Origin: Telluribacter sp035998675
Lineage (GTDB): Bacteria > Bacteroidota > Bacteroidia > Cytophagales > Spirosomataceae
Direction: 5' to 3'
NCBI RefSeq assembly: GCF_035998675.1
Contig: NZ_DASYHI010000020.1
Coordinates: forward strand, 124,001-188,000
Length of the DNA stretch: 64,000 nucleotides
Shown here in pieces: positions 1 to 9,157 of the stretch. Below the pieces are notes generated by a model. The model made no database searches and had not been told where the DNA came from. It was given only the letters and a program-made list of their open reading frames with translations. Both the position numbers and the translations under genes were made by a program. The number at the start of each line of letters is the position of its first letter. Position 1 is the stretch's first letter.

Positions 1-1405
1 GCGGCGGGTTACGGGTAAAACGTTCGGTAGCCTTCATATCCGAAAGCGCCAGCTTTTGTCCTATGTTCAGCGGGGGCAGCATTCCTTTCTGTTCCTCGTC
101 CGTATCCTCATCGCTGGATTCCAGGTACACCGCCAGAAAACCTTCAAACTTAATGACTTCCCCCTGCGCTACCAGTTCTTCTTTTATAGATGAAATTTCA
201 GTTAAAAAACTGGGATCATTTAATAAACTGGGATCATCAAGAATCCGAACTTCTTTCGATGGCATAATACCAATGGTAGCCGTGGTACGTTCCAGTTGTG
301 CATCGGCCATTTGGGAGGCAATGGCTCGTTTCCATATCAGTTCATACAACCGTTGCTCATTCCTATCCTTACTGGCCAGCAGGGTCGAAAAATCAGTTGG
401 GCGAATGGCTTCGTGCGCCTCCTGGGCCGACTCCGACTTGGTTTTGTAGGTTCTGGGTTGGTGAAATTTAGAACCATATTCATTCGTAATCTGGTCCTTG
501 GCTTTCCCCATAGCTTCCTCCGACAAGTTGGTGGAGTCGGTACGCATATAGGAAATTTTTCCAGCCTCGTATAGCTTCTGGGCAATAGTCATAGTCTGCG
601 AAACCGAAAAACTCAGTTTACGGGATGCTTCCTGCTGAAGCGTAGACGTTGTAAATGGCGGTGCCGGGGACTTTTTAGCGGGCTTAGTTTCCAGGTTACT
701 AATGGTGAAGTTCGCCTGAATGCACTTTTCAAGAAAAGCATAAGCTTCCGCTTCGGTGGGGAAGTTTTTGGGAAGTTCAGCGTTAAGTACCTTACCATTT
801 CCCAAATCAAAACGGGCCGTAACTTTGAAGCTTCCTTTGGTTTGAAATGCCTCAATCTCCCGCTCCCGGTCGACAATTACCCGCACGGCCACGGACTGTA
901 CCCTTCCGGCCGACAGGGATGATTTGCCAATGCGGATTTTTTTCCAGAGTACCGGCGAAAGTTCATACCCCACCAGCCGGTCCAGAATACGCCGGGCCTG
1001 TTGGGCATTGACTAGGTCAATATCAATCAGTCGGGGTTTTTGAATGGCGTTCTGGAGGGCCGCCTTGGTAATCTCCCGGAATACAATCCGTTTGGTGTTG
1101 TCCGGTAGGCCCAGTGCCTCTTTCAGGTGCCAGGAAATAGCCTCCCCCTCGCGGTCGTCGTCCGTCGCTAACCAAACTTCTTCCGCTTCCTTTGCTAATT
1201 TCTTTAACTCATTTATTACTTTCACCTTATCCGAAGATACCTCGTACACGGGCTGAAATCCATTCTCTACGTCCACACCCATATCATGTTCAGGAAGGTC
1301 CCGAACGTGCCCGAAGCTTGATTTAACGGTAAAATCAGAACCTAAATAACTCTCTATGGTCTTGGCCTTGGCCGGTGACTCTACGATCACCAGATTTTTT
1401 GACAT
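1..1405 (-). CDS. topA: DNA topoisomerase I, C-terminal part beyond window edge
   Basis: Type IA topoisomerase that relaxes negatively supercoiled DNA by transient single-strand cleavage. The visible 468 codons begin MSKNLVIVESPAKAKTIE, the standard TopA start with the Toprim domain. The acidic Toprim triad TDDDREGE lies at residues 81-88. The active-site tyrosine is in KISYMRTDS, at about Tyr286. The reading frame is open to base 1, so the rest of the domain and any C-terminal zinc-finger or basic tail lie outside the window. The ATG at 1405 is 38 bases downstream of a perfect TAnnTTTG element. The gene is divergent from aconitase. Identity is very secure. Confidence 0.96.
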   Translation of the reverse strand, partial: MSKNLVIVESPAKAKTIESYLGSDFTVKSSFGHVRDLPEHDMGVDVENGFQPVYEVSSDKVKVINELKKLAKEAEEVWLATDDDREGEAISWHLKEALGLPDNTKRIVFREITKAALQNAIQKPRLIDIDLVNAQQARRILDRLVGYELSPVLWKKIRIGKSSLSAGRVQSVAVRVIVDREREIEAFQTKGSFKVTARFDLGNGKVLNAELPKNFPTEAEAYAFLEKCIQANFTISNLETKPAKKSPAPPFTTSTLQQEASRKLSFSVSQTMTIAQKLYEAGKISYMRTDSTNLSEEAMGKAKDQITNEYGSKFHQPRTYKTKSESAQEAHEAIRPTDFSTLLASKDRNEQRLYELIWKRAIASQMADAQLERTTATIGIMPSKEVRILDDPSLLNDPSFLTEISSIKEELVAQGEVIKFEGFLAVYLESSDEDTDEEQKGMLPPLNIGQKLALSDMKATERFTRNPP

Positions 1406-1712
1406 AATGAATTTATTTAATAATAATGGCGCATTGAATGCTCAAATATAGGGTAGAAACTTACAAATCTTAAACTGCCGCTATAAATGGATTGTTACAT
1501 CTGTAGTAACGGAAGGCTCTTATCCAATGGTTCTTCTTCGAAGATTATTTTATTAATTGGAGAAACATTGACAATTTATTTAGAAGAAATTTGAAATAAA
1601 TCAAGAGCCATTCGATAAAATATTGGAAAATAACCGGGGCAAGCCGGTAACCTACGGGGATTTTTGTAATTTTAGGCGTCTTTTCTATTAAAGTAATCTG
1701 TTCACAATAATT
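1406..1712. other. Divergent intergenic region topA / acn
   Basis: A 307-base AT-rich region between two divergent genes. It holds the topA -7 element at 1443-1450. On the plus strand TAATTTTA at 1667-1674 is one base from the -7 consensus for aconitase, but no -33 TTTG is properly spaced, so I do not call it. I found no open frame, tRNA or hairpin terminator here. Confidence 0.6.
1443..1450 (-). promoter_or_regulatory. Candidate topA promoter, -7 element
   Basis: Read on the minus strand this is TATATTTG, an exact match to the Bacteroidota -7 consensus TAnnTTTG, 38 bases before the topA ATG. A TTTG lies 13 bases further upstream, shorter than the usual 17-23, so the -33 element is uncertain. 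Confidence 0.45.
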
Positions 1713-3992
1713 ATGGCATTTGACATTGACATGATCAAGGGCGTATATGCCCGGATGGGGGAACGAATCGAGTCTGCCCGTACCGCGGTAGGCCGTCCCT
1801 TAACACTCGTTGAAAAAATCTTATACTCGCACTTGTGGGAGGGCAACCCTTCGCAGGTGTACGAACGTGGTAAATCATACGTTGACTTTGCTCCTGACCG
1901 CGTAGCGATGCAGGATGCAACCGCCCAGATGGCGCTTTTGCAATTTATGCAGGCGGGGCGTCCGCAGGTAGCGGTGCCCTCGACGGTACACTGCGATCAC
2001 CTGATCCTGGCCGAAAACGGGGCTGAGAAGGACCTGGTAGACGCTAACAATAAAAACAGAGAAGTTTACGATTTTCTGGCTTCGGTATCCAATAAATATG
2101 GGATTGGGTTCTGGAAGCCCGGTGCTGGTATTATTCACCAGGTAGTGTTGGAAAACTACGCTTTCCCCGGCGGAATGATGATCGGTACTGACTCCCACAC
2201 CCCCAATGCCGGTGGACTGGGCATGGTGGCCATTGGAGTAGGTGGTGCCGACGCCAGCGACGTCATGTCCGGGCTGGCGTGGGAACTGAAAATGCCCCGA
2301 CTGATTGGTATAAAATTAACTGGTACCCTCAGTGGATGGGCCTCCGCCAAAGATGTAATCCTTTGGGTAGCTGGTCAATTGACAGTAAAAGGTGGTACTG
2401 GCTATATACTTGAGTACTTCGGGCCGGGCGCTGAAAGCCTGTCGGCTACCGGTAAAGGTACCATCTGTAACATGGGTGCCGAAGTAGGTGCAACTACTTC
2501 CATTTTTGCCTATGACGAAAAAATGGGCTCGTACCTGCGGGCTACCGAACGTGCCGACATTGCCGATGCAGCCGACGCTGTTAAGCAACACCTGCGTTCT
2601 GACGACGCAGTATATGCTGATCCGGCTACTTACTTTGACCAGGTACTTGAACTGGACCTTTCTACGCTGGAACCTTATATCAACGGACCTTTTACCCCGG
2701 ATCTGGCATGGCCGCTTTCCAAATTCGCTCAGGCGATTAAAGAAAACGAATGGCCCGAGCGGCTGGAAGTTGGACTGATCGGATCATGTACCAACTCTTC
2801 CTACGAAGACATGACCCGTTCGGCATCGGTAGCGGCGCAGGCCACTACCAAGCATTTGAAAACCAGGTCGGAGTTTACTATTACACCCGGTTCTGAGCTG
2901 GTGCGCTTTACCGCTGAGCGGGATGGTATTCTGGATACTTTTGAGAAAATTGGTGGAGTGGTACTGGCCAACGCCTGCGGACCTTGTATTGGTCAGTGGG
3001 CCCGCCATATGGATGACCCTTCGCGCAAGAACTCCATTATAACTTCCTTTAACCGAAACTTTGCCAAGCGGAACGACGGTAATGCCAGCACCCACGCATT
3101 TGTAGCTTCGCCCGAAATCGTTACGGCATTTGCTATTGCGGGTGACCTTACATTCAACCCCATGACCGACACCCTTACCAACGAGGACGGACAGCAGGTA
3201 ATGCTGGATGAGCCCCAAGGAATAGAATTACCGATCCGAGGCTTCGATGTGGAAGATGCCGGTTACCAGGCACCCGCCGAAGACGGTAGTCAGGTACAAG
3301 TACTGGTAAGCCCTACCTCGGACCGTCTGCAGCTGCTTGATCCCTTTAAAGAGTGGGAAGGTACCGACATTACCGGCCTGAAGCTGTTGATTAAAGCCAA
3401 AGGTAAGTGTACTACCGACCATATATCGATGGCTGGTCCCTGGCTGAAGTACCGTGGTCACCTCGACAACATTTCGAACAACCTGCTTATAGGAGCCATC
3501 AACGCTTTCAACGATAAGGCCAATAGTGTAAAAAATCAACTGACCGGTGAGTACGGCGAAGTACCTGCTACCCAGCGGGTGTACAAAGCCGCCGGTATAG
3601 GTTCTATTGTGGTGGGTGATGAGAACTACGGAGAAGGTTCGTCGCGCGAGCACGCAGCTATGGAGCCACGCCACCTCGGGGTTCGGGCCATACTGGTGAA
3701 GTCCTTTGCCCGTATCCACGAAACTAACCTCAAGAAGCAGGGAATGCTGGGGTTAACTTTTGCCAACCCGAACGATTACGATAAAATTCATGAGGATGAT
3801 ACGATCGATATCGTTGGATTGCAGAGCTTTGCACCCAACCAGCCGCTTGGAGTGGTACTGCACCATGCCGATGGTACTACCGAGGAGATTCAGGTAAACC
3901 ATACCTACAACGAGCAGCAAATCGAGTGGTTCAAAGCCGGGTCAGCGCTGAACATCATTCGCAAGCAGGTAGACGCTGGCAAGATCAGCTAA
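1713..3992 (+). CDS. acn: Aconitate hydratase
   Basis: Interconverts citrate and isocitrate via cis-aconitate in the TCA cycle, using a [4Fe-4S] cluster. The protein is 759 residues, the size of the mitochondrial-like aconitases common in Bacteroidota. Three cluster-ligand cysteines are visible: Cys358 in LIGSCTNSS, and Cys422 and Cys425 in ANACGPCIGQW. The C-terminal swivel domain carries the GEGSSREHAAMEPRHLG motif. The ATG at 1713 gives the expected N-terminus MAFDIDMIKGVYARMGERIE. It is monocistronic: divergent from topA and followed by a strong hairpin at 4012-4052. Confidence 0.96.
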   Translation: MAFDIDMIKGVYARMGERIESARTAVGRPLTLVEKILYSHLWEGNPSQVYERGKSYVDFAPDRVAMQDATAQMALLQFMQAGRPQVAVPSTVHCDHLILAENGAEKDLVDANNKNREVYDFLASVSNKYGIGFWKPGAGIIHQVVLENYAFPGGMMIGTDSHTPNAGGLGMVAIGVGGADASDVMSGLAWELKMPRLIGIKLTGTLSGWASAKDVILWVAGQLTVKGGTGYILEYFGPGAESLSATGKGTICNMGAEVGATTSIFAYDEKMGSYLRATERADIADAADAVKQHLRSDDAVYADPATYFDQVLELDLSTLEPYINGPFTPDLAWPLSKFAQAIKENEWPERLEVGLIGSCTNSSYEDMTRSASVAAQATTKHLKTRSEFTITPGSELVRFTAERDGILDTFEKIGGVVLANACGPCIGQWARHMDDPSRKNSIITSFNRNFAKRNDGNASTHAFVASPEIVTAFAIAGDLTFNPMTDTLTNEDGQQVMLDEPQGIELPIRGFDVEDAGYQAPAEDGSQVQVLVSPTSDRLQLLDPFKEWEGTDITGLKLLIKAKGKCTTDHISMAGPWLKYRGHLDNISNNLLIGAINAFNDKANSVKNQLTGEYGEVPATQRVYKAAGIGSIVVGDENYGEGSSREHAAMEPRHLGVRAILVKSFARIHETNLKKQGMLGLTFANPNDYDKIHEDDTIDIVGLQSFAPNQPLGVVLHHADGTTEEIQVNHTYNEQQIEWFKAGSALNIIRKQVDAGKIS

Positions 3993-4011
3993 GTACTGCC
4001 GCATATCAATT

Positions 4012-4052
4012 AACAAAAGCGCGGCTGCCTGATTGGCAGCCGCGCTTTTGTT
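4012..4052 (+). terminator. Aconitase terminator
   Basis: An 18-bp perfect stem (4012-4029 with 4035-4052) with a 5-base TGATT loop. The stem is GC-rich in the middle, its right arm ends in TTTTGTT, and AAAAAG follows. It starts 20 bases after the aconitase stop. Read on the minus strand the same hairpin ends in a T-rich arm, so it may also stop transcription of the gene ending at 4076, which converges on it. Confidence 0.85.
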
Positions 4053-4075
4053 AAAAAGAGAGCTCTACCCGGTGA

Positions 4076-4789
4076 TTAATTAATAGTTAGCGATTTGCTG
4101 AAATTCAGAAGCGCTACTAGTTCATCTTTTTCTTTAAAATTCGTTTTTTTCTCCTTCACATATCCGTTTATTTCCTTTTTGTGGTTAGGGAAAAAACGAA
4201 GTACACTGGCCTTACTGGCCGGATACACGACGTTGTTTTTATCTACCAGGAAAAATTCCTCTTCCCTGGTCAGCAGTACATCCCCTTTAATGTCCAGGTT
4301 TTGTACCCTGCCGTTCGGGTCCATAAACGATTTGACAGCGGTAATGGAGGAGGCTCCCGACGATTGGTCATAGGCGCCCATTTTATCATTACCTACCTGA
4401 ATCAACATTTGATGCGCCGCTAACCGGAAACTCCCGTGGTCATCCACAAATACAAGGAAACCTGTCTTAGGATGATGGATAAACTGGTCCTGGTCAATCA
4501 CGATTTGTTTAATGGTAAATTCATTGCTCAGGTTCATTGTGTCACCCTTAGGGTCAATAAACTGGATGGCTTTCAGCAGGAGGTTGTAATTCAGTTTTGC
4601 CTCAACGGCGGTACCATTGTGCAGGGACACGGTTCCGGTTTTGAAAGCAGGGTACTTGTACTGGTCTTTCATAGGTACTGCTTTACGTAAATCCGTAACA
4701 TCTTTCACCCGGATAATTTTGGTGGATTGGGCCCAAAGGGAGGAGGCAAAACAGATAAAGGCGCTGGTAATCCAAAGGTGTGTTTTCAT
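4076..4789 (-). CDS. Secreted protein of unknown function, paralogue of the next gene
   Basis: A 237-residue protein with a signal peptide (MKTHLWITSAFICFASSLWAQ, cleavage near residue 21), so probably periplasmic or surface-located. I do not recognise a characterised family. It is clearly related to the product of 4972-5670: both have a block around Tyr-x-Tyr...Phe-x-x-Gly-x-Val, then LNYN..L, then F..(D/E).GDT.(N/A)L, and near the C-terminus FLVDKNN...F(F/Y)PNH(K/R)(K/R)EI. The middle (residues 90-150) is divergent. The pair looks like a local duplication. No transmembrane or catalytic motif is evident. Confidence 0.8.
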   Translation of the reverse strand: MKTHLWITSAFICFASSLWAQSTKIIRVKDVTDLRKAVPMKDQYKYPAFKTGTVSLHNGTAVEAKLNYNLLLKAIQFIDPKGDTMNLSNEFTIKQIVIDQDQFIHHPKTGFLVFVDDHGSFRLAAHQMLIQVGNDKMGAYDQSSGASSITAVKSFMDPNGRVQNLDIKGDVLLTREEEFFLVDKNNVVYPASKASVLRFFPNHKKEINGYVKEKKTNFKEKDELVALLNFSKSLTIN

Positions 4790-4971
4790 AGCTGAATAGT
4801 GGTTAAGGAAAGTTTAGGGAAAAGTACAGCCTGTACCCTGTATATAAAAGTATATAATATACCCGAAACTACCTCATTTCTAAATGAAAAGAAATTGGAT
4901 ATTGGAAAAACGGTTAAAATAAGATTTACGCTATGTTTCTGGGTAGGAAAATCAGGCAGGAACTACTCAAT

Positions 4972-5670
4972 TTAGAGCTGATCACAGTACTTAAGTACAG
5001 CTTTCAGCTGGGTGACAATCATTAGGTCAATGCTGTTTTTTCTGATGTACTGGGTAATTTCCCTGCGATGGTTGGGGTAAAACGTGAGGAGGTTGGACTT
5101 GGTAACTTCATGAGCGGTATTATTTTTATCAACCAGAAAATAAAGTTTGGTTGGAATAAGAATAGTGCGCCCCCTCATATTATTCAGCTGGGTTTTCCCG
5201 GTACTATCCTTGGCTACTGTTATCATCACAGTTTTTGATAGTGATCCGGTACCCACCACCTTTTCGACCATTAAAAATTGGACTGATACTCTCAGATTTT
5301 TGTAGTTGGCAACAAAAGCCAGGAATCCGTACGGGGGTACGAAATGAAACAATTCTTCCTGTAATTTGATTTTGGCAATACCTCCTCCGTTGGCAAGTGC
5401 CAACGTATCTCCTTCCTCGGTAATAAAGTGCATTTCCCGAAGCAACCAATTGTAATTTAGTGGTGCGGTTACCGTACTGCTGTCATGAAAAGTGACAATA
5501 CCGGGTTCGAATGTTGTATAGTGGTAGCTGTTCCGGATACTTTTGGTAGTATAGGTACTTTTTGTGTTCTCTTTATTTAGGTTTTCGTTGGACTGCGCCT
5601 GACCTGGCCCGCTGAACAGGAATAGCAGACAAAGAATTGGTAGAGGGAGGGAAGTTTTTGTAAAAAGCAT
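4972..5670 (-). CDS. Secreted protein of unknown function, second paralogue
   Basis: A 232-residue protein with a signal peptide ending near SGPGQAQ (residue 26). It shares the LNYN...L, EEGDTLAL, FLVDKNN and YPNHRREI blocks with the 4076-4789 product, so both arose by tandem duplication. The same orientation and 182-base spacing suggest either a shared transcript or separate promoters. Function is unknown. The conserved sequence blocks suggest a soluble domain rather than an outer-membrane barrel. It is divergent from the TonB-dependent receptor at 5859, but nothing ties them functionally. Confidence 0.8.
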   Translation of the reverse strand: MLFTKTSLPLPILCLLFLFSGPGQAQSNENLNKENTKSTYTTKSIRNSYHYTTFEPGIVTFHDSSTVTAPLNYNWLLREMHFITEEGDTLALANGGGIAKIKLQEELFHFVPPYGFLAFVANYKNLRVSVQFLMVEKVVGTGSLSKTVMITVAKDSTGKTQLNNMRGRTILIPTKLYFLVDKNNTAHEVTKSNLLTFYPNHRREITQYIRKNSIDLMIVTQLKAVLKYCDQL

Positions 5671-5770
5671 AAATCAAAAATAAGGAGAACAACCTGGCAA
5701 AGTACCGGTCATTGGTACCTCAGGCAAAGGTACTGCGGTCTTTTTTGAAGTACTTAACCTGATAATAAAA

Positions 5771-5804
5771 TTGGTGCAGCAGATTTCAGGTGGAATAACA
5801 TTTG
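5771..5804 (+). promoter_or_regulatory. Candidate promoter of the TonB-dependent receptor
   Basis: TTG at 5771-5773, a 22-base spacer, then TAACATTTG at 5796-5804, which is the -7 consensus with one extra base in the variable part. It lies 55 bases before the ATG. Spacing and the extra base make this tentative. Confidence 0.3.
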
Positions 5805-5858
5805 TTAGATTAGGAATAGTTAAAGAACTTTGGTCACTTACCCATTCAACTTTCACTG

Positions 5859-7931
5859 ATGTCTAAATTTAGGACTTTTACCACCTTTTTATATTCCTGT
5901 ACCTTTCTGGCAGCCTGCCTGACCGGTCATCCGCTCCTGGCTCAGAATGATACGCTCAGAACCAATCAACTGGAAGAAGTGACCATCAGCGCTTACGAGT
6001 CCCGCCGGACCTTACTGGAAACCCCGGCGGCTATTAGTTTGATAACGCCCCGGCTGATGACTCGATTTGCCGCAACTACCTGGATTAACGCCGTCAATAC
6101 CGCTCCCGGCGTCAGGATGGAGGAGCGTTCACCCGGTAGCTATCGTTTTTCAATTCGGGGGAGCCTTTTGCGTTCGCCATTTGGCGTTCGGAATGTGAAG
6201 TTTTACTGGAACGGCATTCCCTTTACCGATGCCAGCGGAAATACTTCGCTGAATGTAATTGATTTTGCGGCCGTGGAACGGATGGAAATTATCAAGGGGC
6301 CGGGCAGCAGTCTGTACGGAGCCGGTACCGGTGGGGTAGTTTTGTTGTCTTCGCCCACCAACACGGCAGGGAACAATCGGGCCGAGCAGCAGGTAGGCGT
6401 TGGGAAGTATGGTTTCCGGAGCTGGAATTCCCTGCTTCAGACCGGTGGAGCCACGGTTTTGTATGGTCACCAGCAGCAGGAGGGGTACCGCGACCATAGT
6501 GCCATGGTCAGGGACGCCCTGACTTTTACCCTTACCAATCCGGTAGGTAGCCGGGGGTCTTTTTCCTTGCTGGGGATGTATTCGGACCTTCACTACCAAA
6601 CCCCCGGCGGAATTAACCTGCAACAGTACCAGACCAACCCCCGGCTGTCCCGGCAGCCTACGCCGACCCTGCCGGGTAGCCGCGAACAACAGGCGGGGGT
6701 GTATACCCGCTACGCCATGCTGGGTGGAAGCTACGATTACCGCCTTTCTGCTAACTGGAGCCAGACCACCACGCTATATTTGTCGACCAACGATTTCCGG
6801 AATCCGTTTATCAGCAATCAGGAAAAACGGACCGAACTGGGCCTGGGCGGCCGTCAGGTTTGGAAATATGCGTTTGATAATGCTCGCTGGAATGCCACCT
6901 GGACCAGCGGCCTGGAAGGACAGTACCTGCAGTCGGTGCAGCGAACCTTTAGGAATCTTAAAGGGACTACCGGTACGTTGCTGACGGATGAAGAACTGCT
7001 GACCGGTGCATTCACCGCCTTTAGTCAGTTTGAGGCTGAGCCGGTGTCGGGTTTAATTGCTACCGTGGGCCTTAGCTATAACACGCTTCGCTACGACTTC
7101 CAGCGCTTTTTTCCGGCACCTTATGGTCGCCAGATGCAGAATTTCAAGGCTGAACTGGCACCCCGGATTGCCCTGCTGAAAAAAATCGGGGAGGATTGGG
7201 CCGTTTTTGGAAGCTACAGTCAGGGATTTTCACCCCCTACCTTGCAGGAAATTCGTCCCTCGGCCGGTGGGTTTCGGGCCGACCTCTCGGCCGAGCGGGG
7301 GGTGAACCGGGAGATTGGAATTCGCCGGGCCGGGCAAAAGCTCTCCGCTGAAGTAAATCTTTACTCCTTTAGTTTGCGGGAAGCGATTGTGCGACGCACC
7401 GAAGAAAACGGGGCTGAATTCTTCATCAACGCGGGCAAAACCCGGCAAAACGGCGTAGAATGGCAGGTTGGCTACGATATTTTTTCGAGCCGGACCGCTC
7501 CGTTGCGTCAGGTACGGGCCTGGCACAATGGTACCTACACCCGGTACACCTTTGTAGATTTCCAGCAGGCCGATGCGCAGCTCTCCGGTAATATCCTGCC
7601 GGGCATCCCTCGTTTAAGCCATACCACCGGGCTGGATCTGGAAGCACTGGCCGGATTGTCGCTTTACCTGACTTACCAGCACGGCGGTAGCGTTTTCCTG
7701 AATGATGCCAACACCGTGGAAGCTCCCGCTTATGACCAGTTTTTGGTACGGGGTAGTTGGAAGCGGAATTGGGGTGCCCACTTTTATACTGATTTGTCGG
7801 CTTCGGCCGAATGGGTGTCGGCTGAGATTTACAGCCTGGGCTATGACCTGAATGCCTTCGGAAATCGTTTTTTCAATGCTTCTCCCAAACAAAATACCTG
7901 GGTGGGAATCAAAGCCGGATGGCGGTGGTAG
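5859..7931 (+). CDS. TonB-dependent outer-membrane receptor
   Basis: Predicted TonB-gated outer-membrane transporter for a scarce ligand, perhaps a ferric siderophore or cobalamin-like compound; the substrate cannot be read from sequence. The protein has 690 residues. A signal peptide ends near HPLLAQN (about residue 29) and is followed by a TonB-box-like stretch (LEEVTISAYESRR). The plug domain contains VRMEERSPGSYRFSIRGS and MEIIKGPGSSLYGAGTGGVV, the usual plug signatures. The rest is a beta-barrel ending in aromatic GWRW. It lacks the N-terminal CarboxypepD_reg domain and a SusD partner, so it is not a SusC-type glycan receptor. It converges on the transporter at 7938 with only six bases between the stops. 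Confidence 0.9.
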   Translation: MSKFRTFTTFLYSCTFLAACLTGHPLLAQNDTLRTNQLEEVTISAYESRRTLLETPAAISLITPRLMTRFAATTWINAVNTAPGVRMEERSPGSYRFSIRGSLLRSPFGVRNVKFYWNGIPFTDASGNTSLNVIDFAAVERMEIIKGPGSSLYGAGTGGVVLLSSPTNTAGNNRAEQQVGVGKYGFRSWNSLLQTGGATVLYGHQQQEGYRDHSAMVRDALTFTLTNPVGSRGSFSLLGMYSDLHYQTPGGINLQQYQTNPRLSRQPTPTLPGSREQQAGVYTRYAMLGGSYDYRLSANWSQTTTLYLSTNDFRNPFISNQEKRTELGLGGRQVWKYAFDNARWNATWTSGLEGQYLQSVQRTFRNLKGTTGTLLTDEELLTGAFTAFSQFEAEPVSGLIATVGLSYNTLRYDFQRFFPAPYGRQMQNFKAELAPRIALLKKIGEDWAVFGSYSQGFSPPTLQEIRPSAGGFRADLSAERGVNREIGIRRAGQKLSAEVNLYSFSLREAIVRRTEENGAEFFINAGKTRQNGVEWQVGYDIFSSRTAPLRQVRAWHNGTYTRYTFVDFQQADAQLSGNILPGIPRLSHTTGLDLEALAGLSLYLTYQHGGSVFLNDANTVEAPAYDQFLVRGSWKRNWGAHFYTDLSASAEWVSAEIYSLGYDLNAFGNRFFNASPKQNTWVGIKAGWRW

Positions 7932-7937
7932 GTAATT

Positions 7938-9119
7938 TTACCAGAAGGTTTTGACGGAATTAAAAAGGCTGTTCAGACCAAGGACCAACGTGACTCCAAA
8001 AATCAGGTACAACAGAATGGTCTGAAGGCGGGAGTTGCGGTGCGCCGGGGGTAGGAGAGCCGGGTCATTAACCGCCCGGATTATTTGCCAGGTTATAAAT
8101 GGTAATAATAACCCGTTGGCCGCCTGTGCGGCAATGATAATGGGTACTGGTTTAATGTTCAGTACTCCAAACACCAGTCCAATCAGGATAACGCCCCGAC
8201 CTACCCAGGCCGTTTGTTGGGGAGTAGTTCCCAGTAGGGTACGGGCCGTTATACCAGCGGCAAACGGAGCCGTAACTACGGAGGTAAAGCCAGCACCGAA
8301 CAGACCAATGGCGTACAGTAGCCGACCGTTTTTACCAAATTTCTGAGCGAGTACTTCGGCGGCTCTTTCAAAACTGAAGGTACCTTCTATTAGGGTACCT
8401 CCCAGCACAATGCTGATAGAAATTAGTCCCCCAATAAGAACGGCCAGTACCAACCCCTGCCGCATTTCCCGTACCGACTGCCCCTGCCCGATGCCCGAAG
8501 CAAGAAACAGGTTATAGGGTACCACGGTAGTACCCACCAGTCCGGTTATTACCAGGGCCGAACCAGCAGGGAAGGCAGGCACAAAGCTATCCCGGAGGAG
8601 TTGCGGAAGTGACGAAATGCTTTGTACGCCTACCCACACAAAGGCAATGCCCATCAGGAAAACTACCAGACCCAGCAGGCGGGTAAGTAGGGCGGTGGAT
8701 GGTATGGACAAAAACAGTACGGCCAGCGTACCTACCACCAGCGTAAGCAGCCAGGCAGGTACCTGGAAAAGAAGTTGAATTCCGGCTACTGCTCCCAGGA
8801 TATTACCGGCTTCGTAGGCCGCACAACCGGTTATTACTCCGATGGCCAGGAGGTAATTTACGGTTTGTCCGTGGCTCTCGTGCCGACCGGCCAGTATCTC
8901 TCCCAAATTCTTTCCGGATGCAATCGTTAGACGGGCGGCGGCCTCCTGCAGAAGTATAGTACTTACGGTAGAAAACACCAGGGCCCACAGCAGGGAACTA
9001 CCAAAGGTGGCTCCCGCCAGTCCGCAGGTGGTGACGGTTCCCGGCCCGATAAAGGCCGCCGATATCACAGACCAGAACAGCAAGCTGGACAGCCCGGAAC
9101 GGAGCGAAACGTACTTCAT
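7938..9119 (-). CDS. Nramp-fold transporter lacking the canonical metal-binding motifs
   Basis: A polytopic membrane protein of 393 residues with about 11 hydrophobic segments and the overall organisation of Nramp (LeuT-fold) transporters. True Nramp metal carriers have Asp-Pro-Gly-Asn in helix 1 and Met-Pro-His in helix 6. Here helix 1 reads FIGPGTVTT (residues 23-31, Gly in place of the metal-ligating Asp) and helix 6 reads TVVPYNLF (Val200-Pro201-Tyr202). Mn/Fe transport is therefore doubtful, although automatic pipelines would probably call it a divalent metal transporter. It follows the 5-oxoprolinase gene by 38 bases on the same strand, which suggests co-transcription. Nramp-family members near 5-oxoprolinase genes (Bacillus YcsG near PxpA) have been noted, so a 5-oxoproline or amino-acid substrate is a reasonable guess. 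Confidence 0.85.
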   Translation of the reverse strand: MKYVSLRSGLSSLLFWSVISAAFIGPGTVTTCGLAGATFGSSLLWALVFSTVSTILLQEAAARLTIASGKNLGEILAGRHESHGQTVNYLLAIGVITGCAAYEAGNILGAVAGIQLLFQVPAWLLTLVVGTLAVLFLSIPSTALLTRLLGLVVFLMGIAFVWVGVQSISSLPQLLRDSFVPAFPAGSALVITGLVGTTVVPYNLFLASGIGQGQSVREMRQGLVLAVLIGGLISISIVLGGTLIEGTFSFERAAEVLAQKFGKNGRLLYAIGLFGAGFTSVVTAPFAAGITARTLLGTTPQQTAWVGRGVILIGLVFGVLNIKPVPIIIAAQAANGLLLPFITWQIIRAVNDPALLPPAHRNSRLQTILLYLIFGVTLVLGLNSLFNSVKTFW

Positions 9120-9157
9120 TTGGTAAAATAAATAGAAAAAAGATTTAGTCAGGTGAC

